From Chrysopilus asiliformis (taxonomy: Eukaryota; Arthropoda; Insecta; Diptera; Rhagionidae), in contig OZ035960.1 of assembly GCA_964034945.1 (NCBI GenBank), positions 76,110,585 to 76,174,584 of the forward strand: a DNA stretch of 64,000 nucleotides, given 5' to 3'. The notes below the pieces were generated by a model. That model did no database searches. It was not told where the DNA came from and saw only the letters and a list, made by a program, of their open reading frames with translations. The translations under genes were made by a program, and so were the position numbers. Below, piece after piece: positions 10,865 to 22,912 of the stretch (positions are counted from its first letter, which is position 1; each line of letters opens with the position of its first letter).

Positions 10865-11282
10865 ATCCCTATATTGCCAAAAGCAGTCATTTTGACTGCT
10901 TGACTTCCTTGGGCAATCTAGTGTTAAACGAAATCTCGTGATTTCAACTTGATTTTAAAAGTGTTAAACAAAATCTCGTGATTTCAACTTGATTTTATTG
11001 TATGGGAAATCTACTAGATTTGGATGCGGATTTGGCGAAATGTCGCAAAATCTCGAGATTTGCGGTAAATGGAAACGTGATATTACTAGGCCCTTACACG
11101 CGACTATAAAGTCTGTCAGTAGCACAGACTTCAAATGTCAAATTACTGACAACGCATTACAATACATTTAGCGAACTGGCAGTCAGTGCATTTACACGAG
11201 ACTGTGTCAGCGACTGTGTCAGCTCTACAGACGCGTGTAAGAGCCGGGTTAGTCAGTGTACAAGATTTCTCAAAATCTAATA

Positions 11283-11322
11283 GAGCTCTCTCTCTCTCTC
11301 TCTCTCTCTCGCTCTCTCTCTC
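11283..11322. repeat. CT microsatellite
   Basis: (CT)n with one G interruption; the unit B counterpart at about 15834-15890 is longer, with two interruptions. Confidence 0.9.
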
Positions 11323-11329
11323 GGCGCTA

Positions 11330-12130
11330 CAACCGGTTTCCGGTCTTGGCCTGCCGCAATGTCTCTCCAATGTATCGCATGACGATGTCCTCCAGTTTTG
11401 CATTTCAATTCTCTTCGGGTCCTGATCCACGCCATCCTGCCATTTGAGATTGGGTCTTCTTCATCGCCGTGTTGTTAATAATCTACCACAGAAGACAATC
11501 TGATTGAAAGCTTTTCTACAGCTCCAGTTGATCTGCCCATGAAGTCAATGTCGTCTGCGTATGCCCGTAGTTGTATCAATTTGTAGAGGATAGTTCCTCT
11601 TGTCGTAATTTCCGAGTCGCGGTGCGGGGTAAAAATCTAGTCTGTTGTGGATTTTCCTGGTCTAAAGCCGCATTGGTATGAACCAACGGTTTAATTCATG
11701 AATGGGTAAAACCTCCATTACAGGAGAGAGGAGAGTATCTCATAGGCAGTACTCAACAACGTAAAACCCCTATAATTGCTGCCCTCCATGATACTCCCCT
11801 TTTTATGTATGGGGCATATGATATCTCTCTTCCACTCGTCTGGCATCGTTTAACCATCCCACACATGCGCTATAACCTTATGAATTGCTCAGTGTAAATC
11901 CGGGCCACCATCTTTGATCAGCTCTGCTGTAATTCCATCGACTCCGGCCGCTTTATTGTTTTTAAGTCAACGGATCACATTAACTGTTTCATCCAAGCTT
12001 GGTGGCTGCAGCTCGAACTCAGTTTGACCCAATGCCGAGGTCTCCATGTCTTGCTGACCATTCAACAATTCATAGAAGTGATCCTCTCATCGTTCCAGAT
12101 TACATTCTAGATTGGTAACCAGCCGTAGAA
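11330..12130 (-). pseudogene. Non-LTR retrotransposon reverse transcriptase, internally deleted (unit A)
   Basis: On the minus strand, from 12130 downwards, the translation gives LERWEDHFYELLNGQQD, NKAAGVDGITAELIKDGG, MPDEWKRDIICPIHKKG, NYRGFTLLSTAYEIL, QCGFRPGKSTTD, then AYADDIDFMGRSTGAVEKL. These are successive RT fingers/palm motifs of a jockey/RTE-type LINE, including the catalytic YADD. The stretch between FRPGKSTTD and YADD is far too short, so the palm segment with the first catalytic Asp has been deleted, and there are several stops and frameshifts. The C-terminal part continues to the CT microsatellite. No endonuclease is attached. Clearly dead. Confidence 0.75.
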
Positions 12131-13122
12131 TTCTTGGCATTTATAACGATGTAGTTATCCACAACGATGTCGTTATCCATAAATACGAATATATAAATAC
12201 TTTTCACAGCTAAATATTACACTTTTTCGAAAGAAAATTGTTATTTGTTGACTTTTCAAAATATGTCGAATTTAAAACAAATTTTAAATTTGCCGCTACT
12301 GTCAAGATTGTATTTAAATTTTCGCCGCCAAAGGGAAAATTAACCACCTGTACAAAATAATACCCGTAGCGAACTTTCCAAATCGTTATTTATCGAATTT
12401 GCCAAGAATCCTACTGCTGGCTATCGAAAATGATAACCGCGGTCCCTCATGAAATGTTTTCACGGGGTGCTACATATGGCTATCACATATGATAGCCAGT
12501 AAAATTTCATATTTGTCGCTAAAATTATGTATTTGTTTAATTTCATTTTATTTTTATTCAATTTGTTTTAGAATTTAATATTCTTGAAATTGAGTCGGCT
12601 TATTTGGCTTACCATTGTTTCGATTACCATTCTTTCTACATATACCAGATTTTTTTTTTGCGAAAGTATTGGTTTTTTGTTTGTCTTTTTGTAACAAAGA
12701 AATATTTATTTGATTTTAATGAAAGGAATATTTTGCGAAATAAGGTCTATGGTATGCACGACAACTTTAAGCGGCGACTTTTCTTAAGTATAGGCGCGAG
12801 AAGTGAGGGAAGCGGTGGCTAATGTCGCCAGTTCCGAAAGTAGAAACAAGGCGACAAAATACGCACAAAATCACAAAGAACGGGTTCGTTCTGCACACAA
12901 CTTCACACACACATGAAACACTCACTGTGTAATATCCAGAATTTTCCGGAAACTTGTCTCCGCGTGTAGCACAAACGAGCAACTTTTTGTATCGTGTATC
13001 GGTTTAAAGTTTTCCTGTGTAATATAGGCCTAACGAAAAGAATTTCAAGTAAATATTTTCGAATTTCAGCTTTTGGTTTTAGATTATTTAGTTGTTTGTT
13101 TTGTCGCAAGGTATAAACTATA

Positions 13123-13944
13123 ATGAGTAAAAGAAAACTAACTCCGGAAGAAATTGAATCTGCCTTGACGAAATCGGATTCAGATGAAAGTGATTTTGAT
13201 TCGTGGGACTCCATGGACGATCCAGAATATTCCCCTTCATCCGATGAAAATGATACTGAAGATGTTGAAGGTGCTATGGAAGTCTTGAAGATTTCAAAAG
13301 AAAATGAGGATTTGACAGAACTGCTTGATAATAACTGCCAGGAGAACGATGAAAACACTGCCGAAGAAATGCAGCGTTGGACGGAATATGTGGGAAGACA
13401 TCAAGTTTTTGAGTTCGTCGGCAAGCAAGGTTTGCAATTAGAAATCTCGCCACAGAGCACACCTTTAGATATATTATACATTGTAGATGAAACAAATATA
13501 TTCGCAGAGCAAAATATTGCATCGACATCATCAAGAAAATCCAAGCATGCAAGAATAAATATATGGAAAGTAACGAATTCCGAAGAAGTCAAAATTTACA
13601 GCGGAAAGTCTCCATCTGGAGAGCGTGACATCGGACTGGCAAAAAGTGTCTGTATGGAACTATCGAAATCACTTCTGAATGAAGGTAGAACACTATACAT
13701 AGACAATTTTTACACCAACGATGAATTGGCAGAATGTTTGTTGGAGAAAAACACTCATGTTGTAGGAACTCTAAGAGCGAATAAAAAAGATATTCCAAAA
13801 GATGTCCTCCACGCAAAATTAAAGAGAGGAGAAATTATTTCCAGAGAAAACGAGAATGGCATTGTGGTGTTTAAATGGAAAGACACCCGTGATGTGCGCC
13901 TATTGTCCACAAAACACGCTCCCAGATTAGTTCCAGTATCAAAC
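13123..13944 (+). pseudogene. piggyBac-like transposase, 3'-truncated at duplication join (unit A)
   Basis: Starts at ATG 13123 with an acidic Ser-rich N-terminus (SDSDESDFDSWDSMDDPEYSP), typical of piggyBac-like transposases. Then WTEYVGRHQVFEF, a short DILYIVDETN piece, KIYSGKSPSGERDIGLAKSV, and the conserved TLYIDNFYTNDELAECLLEK with the second catalytic Asp, followed by VGTLRANKKDIPKDV and DVRLLSTKHAPRLVPV. The middle of the catalytic domain is missing between DETN and the KVTNSE segment; the first catalytic Asp region reads TNSE instead of a CDS-type motif. The gene is cut at 13944; three foreign codons (YSY) and a stop follow. The third Asp and the C-terminal zinc finger are absent. Confidence 0.8.
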
Positions 13945-15390
13945 TACAGCTATTAAAACAACCAACAAATATGGGCTAATTTACCGTTAGTATTTGGTTG
14001 GGTATCCATTAGATCGAATTACTGCTTGAAGTTGCCTGGGCATCGATTCTACCAACTTCCGGGTCACTTTCGGGTCACTTCCGGGGTTTTTTTTGCCCAA
14101 TTCTTCTTGCAACACCGCCTTAAGCGTTTTCTCGCTAGTAATAGTGTGGCTGCGGATTTTCTTGTTAAGCAAGTCCCAAAAATGTTCGAGGGGGTTTATA
14201 TCAGGAGAATGGGCTGGCGTTTAGAAATATTTGGGAGTGTTGTAGAGCAGCCATAAGCGTATATTGAGTGATCTATGCTTCAAATCGTTATTTTGCATAA
14301 ACACAAACGTGTCCTTAGTCCCATTTCTTCAGCGCTAGCATGTAAATTTTGTTTTAATTTGTCAATATACACATACTGGTCCATAACCTCATCAATAAAA
14401 TGTAGCCTACCCACCCCCCGCCGCGCTCATGCCGCCCCATACCCTGACTCCATGCTTGAGGTTTTCTTTTGAAACTCCATATTCTTTTTACGCCACAAAA
14501 TTGGCCTTTCTTTCGATTGGAAAATGTTAAATTTACTCTCGTCAGTAATATTTACTATTTACTGACTAATATTTACTGACGAGAGTAAATTTAACATTTT
14601 CCAATCGGAAGAAAGGCCAATTTTGTAAAAAGAATATGGAGTTTCAAAAGGAAAACCTCAAGCATGGAGTCAGGGTATGGGGCGGCATGAGCGCGGCGGA
14701 GGGTGGGTAGGCTACATTTTATTGATGAGGTTATGGACCAGTATGTGTATATAGACAAATTAAAACAAAATTTACATGCTAGCGCTGAAGAAATGGGACT
14801 AAGGACACGTTTGTGTTTATGCAAAATAACGATTTGAAGCATAGATCACTCAATACACGCTTATGGCTGCTCTACAACACTCCCAAATATTTCTAAACGC
14901 CAGCCCATTCTCCTGATATAAACCCCCTCGAACATTTTTGGGACTTGCTTGATAAGAAAATCCGCAGCCACACTATTACTAGCGAGAAAACGCTTAAGGC
15001 GGTGTTGCAAGAAGAATTGGGCAAAAAAAACCCCCGGAAGTGACCCGAAAGTGACCCGGAAGTTGGTAGAATCGATGCCCAGGCAACTTCAAGCAGTAAT
15101 TCGATCTAATGGATTCCCAACCAAATACTAACGGTAAATTAGCCCATATTTATTGGTTGTTTTAATAGCTGTACGGTGACTTTTTGCGCTCTTAAAAAAG
15201 CATATTTTTAGTTAAAGTAATAAATTTAAGTAATAAATTATTATTTTTTTAATTATTTTTTTTTACAGATCTGTAAAGAATTGTCCAGGCAACAAAATCT
15301 TGTAACCAGAATTTGAAAAATAAATACAGTGTTTGCTATATTTAGTATTTTATTCAAAAATCGTCACTGTACGCTGACTTTTTACACTCA

Positions 15391-15393
<3 letters not shown>
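13945..15393. mobile_element. Tc1-like palindrome, truncated copy in unit B
   Basis: Left arm lacks its outer 219 bp (cut at the duplication join); right arm is complete to the TIR at 15393, followed by (TA)n. The right-arm transposase remnant ends at TAA 15129-15131 and retains the GTGACCCGAAA unit missing in unit A. Confidence 0.75.
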
Positions 15394-15443
<50 letters not shown>

Positions 15444-15832
15444 ATCCCTATATTGCCAAAAGCAGTCATTTTGACTGCTTGACTTCCTTGGGCAATCTAG
15501 TGTTAAACAAAATCTCGTGATTTCAACTTGATTTTAAAAGCCACTATTGTATGGGAAATCTACTAGATTTGGATGCGGATTTGGCGAAATGTCGCAAAAT
15601 CTCGAGATTTGCGGTAAATGGAAACGTGATATTACTAGGCCCTTACACGCGACTATAAAGTCTGTCAGTAGCACAGACTTCAAATGTCAAATTACTGACA
15701 ACGCATTACAATACATTTAGCGAACTGGCAGTCAGTGCATTTACACGAGACTGTGTCAGCGACTGTGTCAGCTCTACAGACGCGTGTAAGAGCCGGGTTA
15801 GTCAGTGTACAAGATTTCTCAAAATCTAATAG

Positions 15833-15868
<36 letters not shown>

Positions 15869-15894
15869 CTCTCTCTCGCTCTCTCTCTCGGCGC

Positions 15895-16697
15895 TACAAC
15901 CGGTTTCCGGTCTTGGCCTGCCGCAATGTCTCTCCAATGTATCGCATGACGATGTCCTCCAGTTTTGCATTTCAATTCTCTTCGGGTCCTGATCCACGCC
16001 ATCCTGCCATTTGAGATTAGGTCTTCTTCATCGCCGTGTTGTTAATAATCTACCACAGAAGACAATCTGATTGAAAGCTTTTCTACAGCTCCAGTTGATC
16101 TGCCCATGAAGTCAATGTCGTCTGCGTATGCCCGTAGTTGTATCAATTTGTAGAGGATAGTTCCTCTTGTCGTAATTTCCGAGTCGCGGTGCGGGGTAAA
16201 AATCTAGTCTGTTGTGGATTTTCCTGGTCTAAAGCCGCATTGGTATGAACCAACGGTTTAATTCATGAATGGGTAAAACCTCCATTACAGGAGAGAGGAG
16301 AGTATCTCATAGGCAGTACTCAACAACGTAAAACCCCTATAATTGCTGCCCTCCATGATACTCCCCTTTTTATGTATGGGGCATATGATATCTCTCTTCC
16401 ACTCGTCTGGCATCGTTTAACCATCCCACACATGCGCTATAACCTTATGAATTGCTCAGTGTAAATCCGGGCCGCCATCTTTGATCAGCTCTGCTGTAAT
16501 TCCATCGACTCCGGCCGCTTTATTGTTTTTAAGTCGACGGATCACATTAACTGTTTCATCCAAGCTTGGTGGCTGCAGCTCGAACTCAGTTTGACCCAAT
16601 GCCGAGGTCTCCATGTCTTGCTGACCATTCAACAATTCATAGAAGTGATCCTCTCATCGTTCCAGATTACATTCTAGATTGGTAACCAGCCGTAGAA
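15895..16697 (-). pseudogene. Non-LTR retrotransposon reverse transcriptase, internally deleted (unit B)
   Basis: Duplicate of the unit A fragment with the same stops, the same internal deletion and the same YADD box. I noticed only a few substitutions (for example at 16473 and 16535). Because the lesions are shared, the LINE was already broken before the tandem duplication took place. Confidence 0.75.
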
Positions 16698-17689
16698 TTC
16701 TTGGCATTTATAACGATGTAGTTATCCACAACGATGTCGTTATCCATAAATACGAATATATAAATACTTTTCACAGCTAAATATTACACTTTTTCGAAAG
16801 AAAATTGTTATTAGTTGACTTTTCAAAATATGTCGAATTTAAAACAAATTTTAAATTTGCCGCTACTGTCAAGATTGTATTTAAATTTTCGCCGCCAAAG
16901 GGAAAATTAACCACCTGTACAAAATAATACCCGTAGCGAACTTTCCAAATCGTTATTTATCGAATTTGCCAAGAATCCTACTGCTGGCTATCGAAAATGA
17001 TAACCGCGGTCCCTCATGAAATGTTTTCACGGGGTGCTACATATGGCTATCACATATGATAGCCAGTAAAATTTCATATTTGTCGCTAAAATTATGTATT
17101 TGTTTAATTTCATTTTATTTTTATTCAATTTGTTTTAGAATTTAATATTCTTGAAATTGAGTCGGCTTATTTGGCTTACCATTGTTTCGATTACCATTCT
17201 TTCTACATATACCAGATTTTTTTTTTGCGAAAGTATTGGTTTTTTGTTTGTCTTTTTGTAACAAAGCAATATTTATTTGATTTTAATGAAAGGAATATTT
17301 TGCGAAATAAGGTCTATGGTATGCACGACAACTTTAAGCGGCGACTTTTCTTAAGTATAGGCGCGAGAAGTGAGGGAAGCGGTGGCTAATGTCGCCAGTT
17401 CCGAAAGTAGAAACAAGGCGACAAAATACGCACAAAATCACAAAGAACGGGTTCGTTCTGCACACAACTTCACACACACATGAAACACTCACTGTTTAAT
17501 ATCCAGAATTTTCCGGAAACTTGTCTCCGCGTGTAGCACAAACGAGCAACTTTTTGTATCGTGTATCGGTTTAAAGTTTTCCTGTGTAATATAGGCCTAA
17601 CGAAAAGAATTTCAAGTAAATATTTTCGAATTTCAGCTTTTGGTTTTAGATTATTTAGTTGTTTGTTTTGTCGCAAGGTATAAACTATA

Positions 17690-19117
17690 ATGAGTAAAAG
17701 AAAACTAACTCCGGAAGAAATTGAATCTGCCTTGACGAAATCGGATTCAGATGAAAGTGATTTTGATTCGTGGGACTCCATGGACGATCCAGAATATTCC
17801 CCTTCATCCGATGAAAATGATACTGAAGATGTTGAAGGTGCTATGGAAGTCTTGAAGATTTCAAAAGAAAATGAGGATTTGACAGAACTGCTTGATAATA
17901 ACTGCCAGGAGAACGATGAAAACACTGCCGAAGAAATGCAGCGTTGGACGGAATATGTGGGAAGACATCAAGTTTTTGAGTTCGTCGGCAAGCAAGGTTT
18001 GCAATTAGAAATCTCGCCACAGAGCACACCTTTAGATATATTATACATTGTAGATGAAACAAATATATTCGCAGAGCAAAATATTGCATCGACATCATCA
18101 AGAAAATCCAAGCATGCAAGAATAAATATGTGGAAAGTAACGAATTCCGAAGAAGTCAAAATTTACAGCGGAAAGTCTCCATCTGGAGAGCGTGACATCG
18201 GACTGGCAAAAAGTGTCTGTATGGAACTATCGAAATCACTTCTGAATGAAGGTAGAACACTATACATAGACAATTTTTACACCAACGATGAATTGGCAGA
18301 ATGTTTGTTGGAGAAAAACACTCATGTTGTAGGAACTCTAAGAGCGAATAAAAAAGATATTCCAAAAGATGTCCTCCACGCAAAATTAAAGAGAGGAGAA
18401 ATTATTTCCAGAGAAAACGAGAATGGCATTGTGGTGTTTAAATGGAAAGACACCCGTGATGTGCGCCTATTGTCCACAAAACACGCTCCCAGATTAGTTC
18501 CAGTATCAAACAGACAATATCTAACATCACAAAATACACAATCGACTAATCCAAGTCAACCTGCAGTCACAACTTCAACCAACTTATCGTCGAGTGCACC
18601 ATCCACTAGCATAATGCCAAGACGAGCAACCTGAAGGCCTTTACTAAAACCAGAAGCGGTACTGGCGTACAACAAAGACAAAACTGGCATAGATTTATCG
18701 GATCAGATGGGTTCATATGCCACAACTCTAAGAAAAATAGTTAAGTGGTACAGGAAACTCGGAGTAGAGCTGCTGTTGGGAATTGCATTGGTCAACGCGT
18801 GGGTTGTATATAATCATGTCACAAATTCGAAAACGCAGATTCGAAATTTCAGGGAGAGTTTGACTATTCAGCTGTTGAATATACCTATAGGTCCGAATCA
18901 AGAGGAAAAAACAGGGACAAAAACGCACCATCTGATTGATAGGGTTGGTGAAGACGGGAAAAAATTAAGACGTAAATGCACCGTTTGTTATTCCAAAATT
19001 TCTGAAATAAAAGGTCGTGAACAGGCCAGAAAACAAGCGAAGTTAACCTCAACATATCGCGATAGTTGTCCTGATCAACCACAAATGTGTCGTGATTGCT
19101 TCAATACCTCTCACTGA
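17690..19117 (+). pseudogene. piggyBac-like transposase, internal deletion and one stop (unit B)
   Basis: Same N-terminal half as the unit A copy, but it continues past the duplication limit. In the same frame there is a TGA at 18632-18634, after which the frame goes on through GIDLSDQMGSYATTLRK (third catalytic Asp), a Trp-rich helix region (KWYRKLGVELLLG) and the C-terminal Cys-rich domain (RKCTVCYSK, then CPDQPQMCRDC) to TGA 19115-19117. Both the deletion of the first half of the DDE fold and the stop make it inactive. The second and third catalytic Asp and the C-terminal zinc finger are intact. Outer ends of its element are suggested by the subterminal palindromes at 12478/17045 and 19891 and the TTAA at 19947-19950. 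Confidence 0.8.
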
Positions 19118-19129
19118 TGGATTAGCGGA

Positions 19130-19633
19130 ATCATCATGAGTTGGTGTCTGTCTGTCTGTTCCTCTTTCACGCAAAAACGGCTGAACCGATTGACTTGAAA
19201 TTTGGCATGAGTGTCTGTGGTAGTTCTGGTTCCAACATAGGCATACGGAAAAGTAGCGCGAGGGGTGAAGGGAGTAAGGGGAGGTGGTAAAGCGATTCCG
19301 AAACTTAGTTTTCCCTCTATGTTACTCTTTCGCGGGGAAACTACTGAACCGATTGGCCTGAAATTTGGCATAGATGTTCGTCGGGTGCCCAGCCCCAACA
19401 TAGACCCATTAAAAGTAGCCCGAGAGGGAGGGGGGGGGGGGTAAGCGGAGGGGGGTAAAGTAATACCGAATGCAAGTGCTGGAATTTTTTGTTAGTTTGT
19501 TAATCATTTTCCGAGAGAAAAAACTAACGAACAGCATGCAGGCTACCTAATTTTTAACCAACTGAATTTAGTTTTCCTAAGTTTTTTTTCTGTTCACGCT
19601 TTTAGCCGGGCAAAGCCGGGTCCAAATTCTAGT
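19130..19633 (+). mobile_element. Helitron-like element, 3' end with hairpin and CTAGT
   Basis: Inserted between the transposase stop and the right end of the piggyBac-like element. The body has GTCTGTCTGT, CTGAACCGATTGACTTGAAATT and a second CTGAACCGATTGGCCTGAAATT unit; it ends with a GC-rich GCCGGGCAAAGCCGGGT and CTAGT (19629-19633), the layout of Helitron 3' ends in insects. No Rep/helicase gene; nonautonomous. The 5' limit is uncertain. Confidence 0.6.
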
Positions 19634-22600
19634 TTAACATAAAATGTATTGATACTTAAAAATAAAATATTAAATAAAACCTTTGATAAAACCATATACT
19701 CTGATCATGTTTTTTAATTTAACTTATTTTTCATTGACCATGAAGAAATGCTCATAAAATTCAAGTTTTCAGCAATTTGCGCAAACCACGTACACGTAAC
19801 AGTTAGTAGGAGACCCAGTATTCAAAATTCCAAACGATTTGTTCGTAAATTTCATAGTTTTTGCAAGCCATAGCTCCCAAGGAAACCGCCGGCTATCAAA
19901 TACGATAGCCATGGCCCCAAGGGAAGCATCACTGGCAGTCAATGTGTTAAACTATAAACTAAAAGTTAATTATGCAACCATTCATGTAGCTGGCTGCTAT
20001 TCTCGGGCACAAGTCTTTTGCCACGGATATTTTATCAATGGAAAAGTTTTTTTTTGTCCGGAAAAAGTGGATTTTGATCCAGAAAAAATTTCCGGGGAAA
20101 AGTATTAAAATCAAATAAAATTTTGTCCTGAAGTTTCCGGTTAACTTTGAGAGGTTTTTCCGCTGAACGATTTTAAAATAAATTGAAAATTTAAATGCTG
20201 TAAATATTTGTAATGAACCTTTCGCGAACCCTTTGTCAAATTTTTCAAAATTTTTTTCGAAATTTTACTGCTAAGGGGGTAAACGGAGGATGAAGAAAGT
20301 TTAGGTGTTTTAAAACCTTGATTTTTGCCATGAATCCTGCTCACTAGGAGGCTGAAAAGTGTCACTCGGGGATTTTCATAGTCGCTGAGCACTAATCCAG
20401 TGTTAGATTTTCAAAACCCGTTACGAAAGATCCTGTAAGGATAAAGTAAATATCCTTTTATCGTTTTTCCCAGGAAAACGTGACATTAGGGGGTTTTCGA
20501 CGAATCAGGTGTTAGGATAATCCGAAACGGAAATTCCTGCAAGGACAAGATTTTTCTCAAAAGTTTTCAAGTTCTTTACGGGTTTTTTGGTATTCTAAAA
20601 CTTTTGCAAAAAAATTTACCCGGCAACGGCGAGTATGCTAGTGCTCCATAAATGCAAAGGCCAACGTCTGCAAGAGGCTTTGCGTTTAATTTCAAACCAT
20701 ACGGAGGCTTACATTTTTATAACAAACTCTGTTATTGTGCGAAGATTTTTATTGGGATTTATTTCAGAGTTATACAAACGGAGGATCCGATTAGCGGTTG
20801 TCAACCATCTTGAATGAACCATTTTCCCGAATTTCTATTCACCAATTTAGAGGACAAATTATTACTGGAAATAGCAGAAGTTATTTCGTATAAATATTTT
20901 TGGTCTGTACTAAGATCTATGAAGTCTATGATCGGTAACACTGACAAAATTGGTTTAAATTTGACCACTGATACTGATAAAAACTTTTGAGAAAAATCTT
21001 ATTCTTGCAGGAATTTCCGTTTCGGATTAGTCTAGCACCGGATTCGTGATCAGCGACCCCGTAAACTCCATAATGCAATTTTTTCCTGGGTAAAACGGAA
21101 AAGGATATTTAGGTTATCCTTGCAGGACATTCTAATTCAAGTTTTGAATCTCTAAAACTGGATTTCGCCTCAGTGAGCACTTACGTGATGGATGGGACAT
21201 ACTGTCAAAGTTTCAAGTCTCAGTCAGTAGTTTGGGCTGGGCGTTGATGAGTGAGTTAGTCAATCAGATTAAACGATTTTATATCTATAGATGATACATA
21301 AATCAAGATCCTTCAACCAATCTGTAAGGAACATCATTGATCCTGTCAATCAAAGAAATGGATACTTTGCACACTCTGAAAATGGTCAACTTGCTGATGA
21401 AAGACAATATATACGAGAACGCGGTTTAAGACGTATACTTCCAGCTGAAAATCAACTAAGATTTTTTAAAGTTCCAAAAAGTAACTTCTTAGCCAGAAAC
21501 TACACTGAATTGATTGACTGTGAAGTGAGGGAAATATTCGCCCTCCATTCTTAAAAGATTTGTCTTGTGAAACTCTGAAAGGAGTGATTAGTGAAGTTCC
21601 AGAAATAATAAATATTTTAAATTTTCCGTGTCACTCACAAGCAGTTTAATAACTGGTTACCGAAGCTTAATTTTCCGTCTGCGGTGAAGGTATTAGAGAT
21701 GAATTTATTCGAACCAAGATTGCTTTTAGGCAAAATCTTCGTAGATTTTAAACTAAGGGAGATTTTGAACGCAGCTTCAATAATAATAAAAAATTTAAAG
21801 ATATATCTAAAATTAATAAAAAAAAAATAAAAAAAACAAGAAAAAAGATGAATTTCGAATTACAGCTACCTCCTCGTGGTTAAGGCTAAGTAGTCACTAA
21901 CATTTTGATTAACTGAAAGCTGTAATAACAAGAACGAAGTGTTTTGTTATTTGCATCAAACAACCACTAAATACCTGGGATTTGAGAAAAATGTAGCCGA
22001 AAATTAAGCTGTTAAAAACATATCAGATATTTGGCATGGTTTAAAAAAAATCAGAAAATCACAAAACAAAAACGGAGAGATTTTTTATTTGCCAAACATC
22101 TGGTATTTGAGAAAAACGTAGCTTACTGTGATGTTTTTAATTGGTATTGGTATTGTATGGTTCAAGAGCGAATATCTGTAACATTTGTTATTCTTTTTAG
22201 AAGAGAAGAAACTCTCGTTTATAATTTAAGTTTTTTTGGACTTAGGAAGAATCTTTTTATTTAGAGACGTGAGAGACCTCTTTTCTGTGATAGGGTATAT
22301 TAGTGGTTTTCTAATGTTTTGTTAAAAAAATTTCTCGTATACGTATGAGGGTATAGTAATATTCTAGGACAAACGTAAAATAGAGGTTTAGTCCCTCTAT
22401 CTTAAACTTCGAAAAATCCAAACTTACTTTGGGATCTACGCTGAACCGAAACGTACAATTATATCTGTCCCAAATTTTCGATTCTGAGGTCTTCAGGCCA
22501 GTTGAGCACTTCAGGACTCTTTGAACAGCCGAAGAACATTTAAAAATTCAAGGAATTGTTCTAAGAAAAAAAATCTAATTATCAAATAAAAAGTGGAACC

Positions 22601-22912
22601 CTAAGATGTTGCCCGATTGGCCTGAAATTTTCCACAAATACTTCTTAGACTGATTCACAACTTTTGAGCTTTAGAGGTTTTCGAAATTCAAAAAATTGAC
22701 GCTCCACCCAAATCTACGCCCCTTCAACATAGTAAAATTACATGAAAATCGTTCATACGATTTGTCAAAAAAAAAAAAAAAAAAAGAATGTGTCTGTATC
22801 GCAGAGACAACCAGAAGACGTGGATCCGCCTACAACGATCGCCAATAGACATTGGCCAATAGTAAGAAATTTTAGTGAAAAGTGAATTAAGGAAACAAAT
22901 TTTTATTTGAAA
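19634..22912. repeat. Unassigned noncoding region with inverted dispersed repeats and a Helitron-like end
   Basis: No gene recognised. Two copies of a dispersed unit lie in opposite orientation at about 20390-20570 and 20990-21180 (shared ATTCCTGCAAGGA/TCCTTGCAGGAAT, TCCGAAACGGAAATTCC and complements). A second Helitron-type 3' end, CCCGGCAACGGCGAGTATGC followed by TAGT, is at 20619-20642. The open frames at 21291-21554 and 22031-22264 show no recognisable domain. Confidence 0.45.
19891..19950. repeat. Right end of the piggyBac-like element (subterminal palindrome and TTAA)
   Basis: GGCTATCAAATACGATAGCC (19891-19910) matches the palindrome GGCTATCACATATGATAGCC upstream of the transposase (12478-12497, duplicated at about 17045-17064). 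It is followed by GGCAGTCAATGTG and TTAA (19947-19950). A left terminal repeat matching CACATTGACTGCC was not found, so the left end may be lost. Confidence 0.5.

Larger units (their letters stand above)
8916..10923. mobile_element. piggyBac-type nonautonomous element with TTAA target duplication
   Basis: The outer ends are 23-bp perfect inverted repeats beginning CACTAGATTGCCCAAGG (8916-8938 and 10901-10923), flanked on both sides by TTAA (8912-8915 and 10924-10927), the piggyBac signature. Just inside lies AGCAGTCATTTTGACTGCT, itself palindromic. The cargo is TA-microsatellite plus the complete Tc1-like palindrome at 9139-10794. No piggyBac transposase is inside, so it would need one in trans. 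Confidence 0.75.
9358..13944. repeat. Tandem segmental duplication, unit A
   Basis: This 4587-bp unit is followed directly by a second copy (13945-18511). It covers most of the Tc1 palindrome, the right piggyBac-type end, the LINE RT fragment and the first 822 nt of a piggyBac-like transposase. Differences from unit B are few: microsatellite lengths, a 40-bp duplication at about 10928-10975, an 11-bp unit, and a handful of substitutions (for example 12707, 12926, 13563). Confidence 0.85.
13945..18511. repeat. Tandem segmental duplication, unit B
   Basis: Second copy (4567 bp). At 13944/13945 the transposase of unit A is joined to TACAGCTATT, which is position 9358 of unit A; no microhomology is seen at the join. 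Unit B starts inside the left Tc1 arm and therefore lacks the outer left ends, but continues past 18511 into the rest of the transposase. That shows unit B has the original right side and unit A the original left side. Confidence 0.85.

Noticed and set aside
11143..11447. Ser/Leu-rich or Arg/Glu-rich proteins at the CT microsatellite
   Set aside because: Low-complexity frames created by (CT)n; both strands and two frames are open, as expected for a dinucleotide repeat.
13123..13358. Ser-rich minus-strand proteins opposite the piggyBac-like transposase N-termini
   Set aside because: Mirror of the acidic Asp/Ser/Glu-rich coding strand; no own signals.
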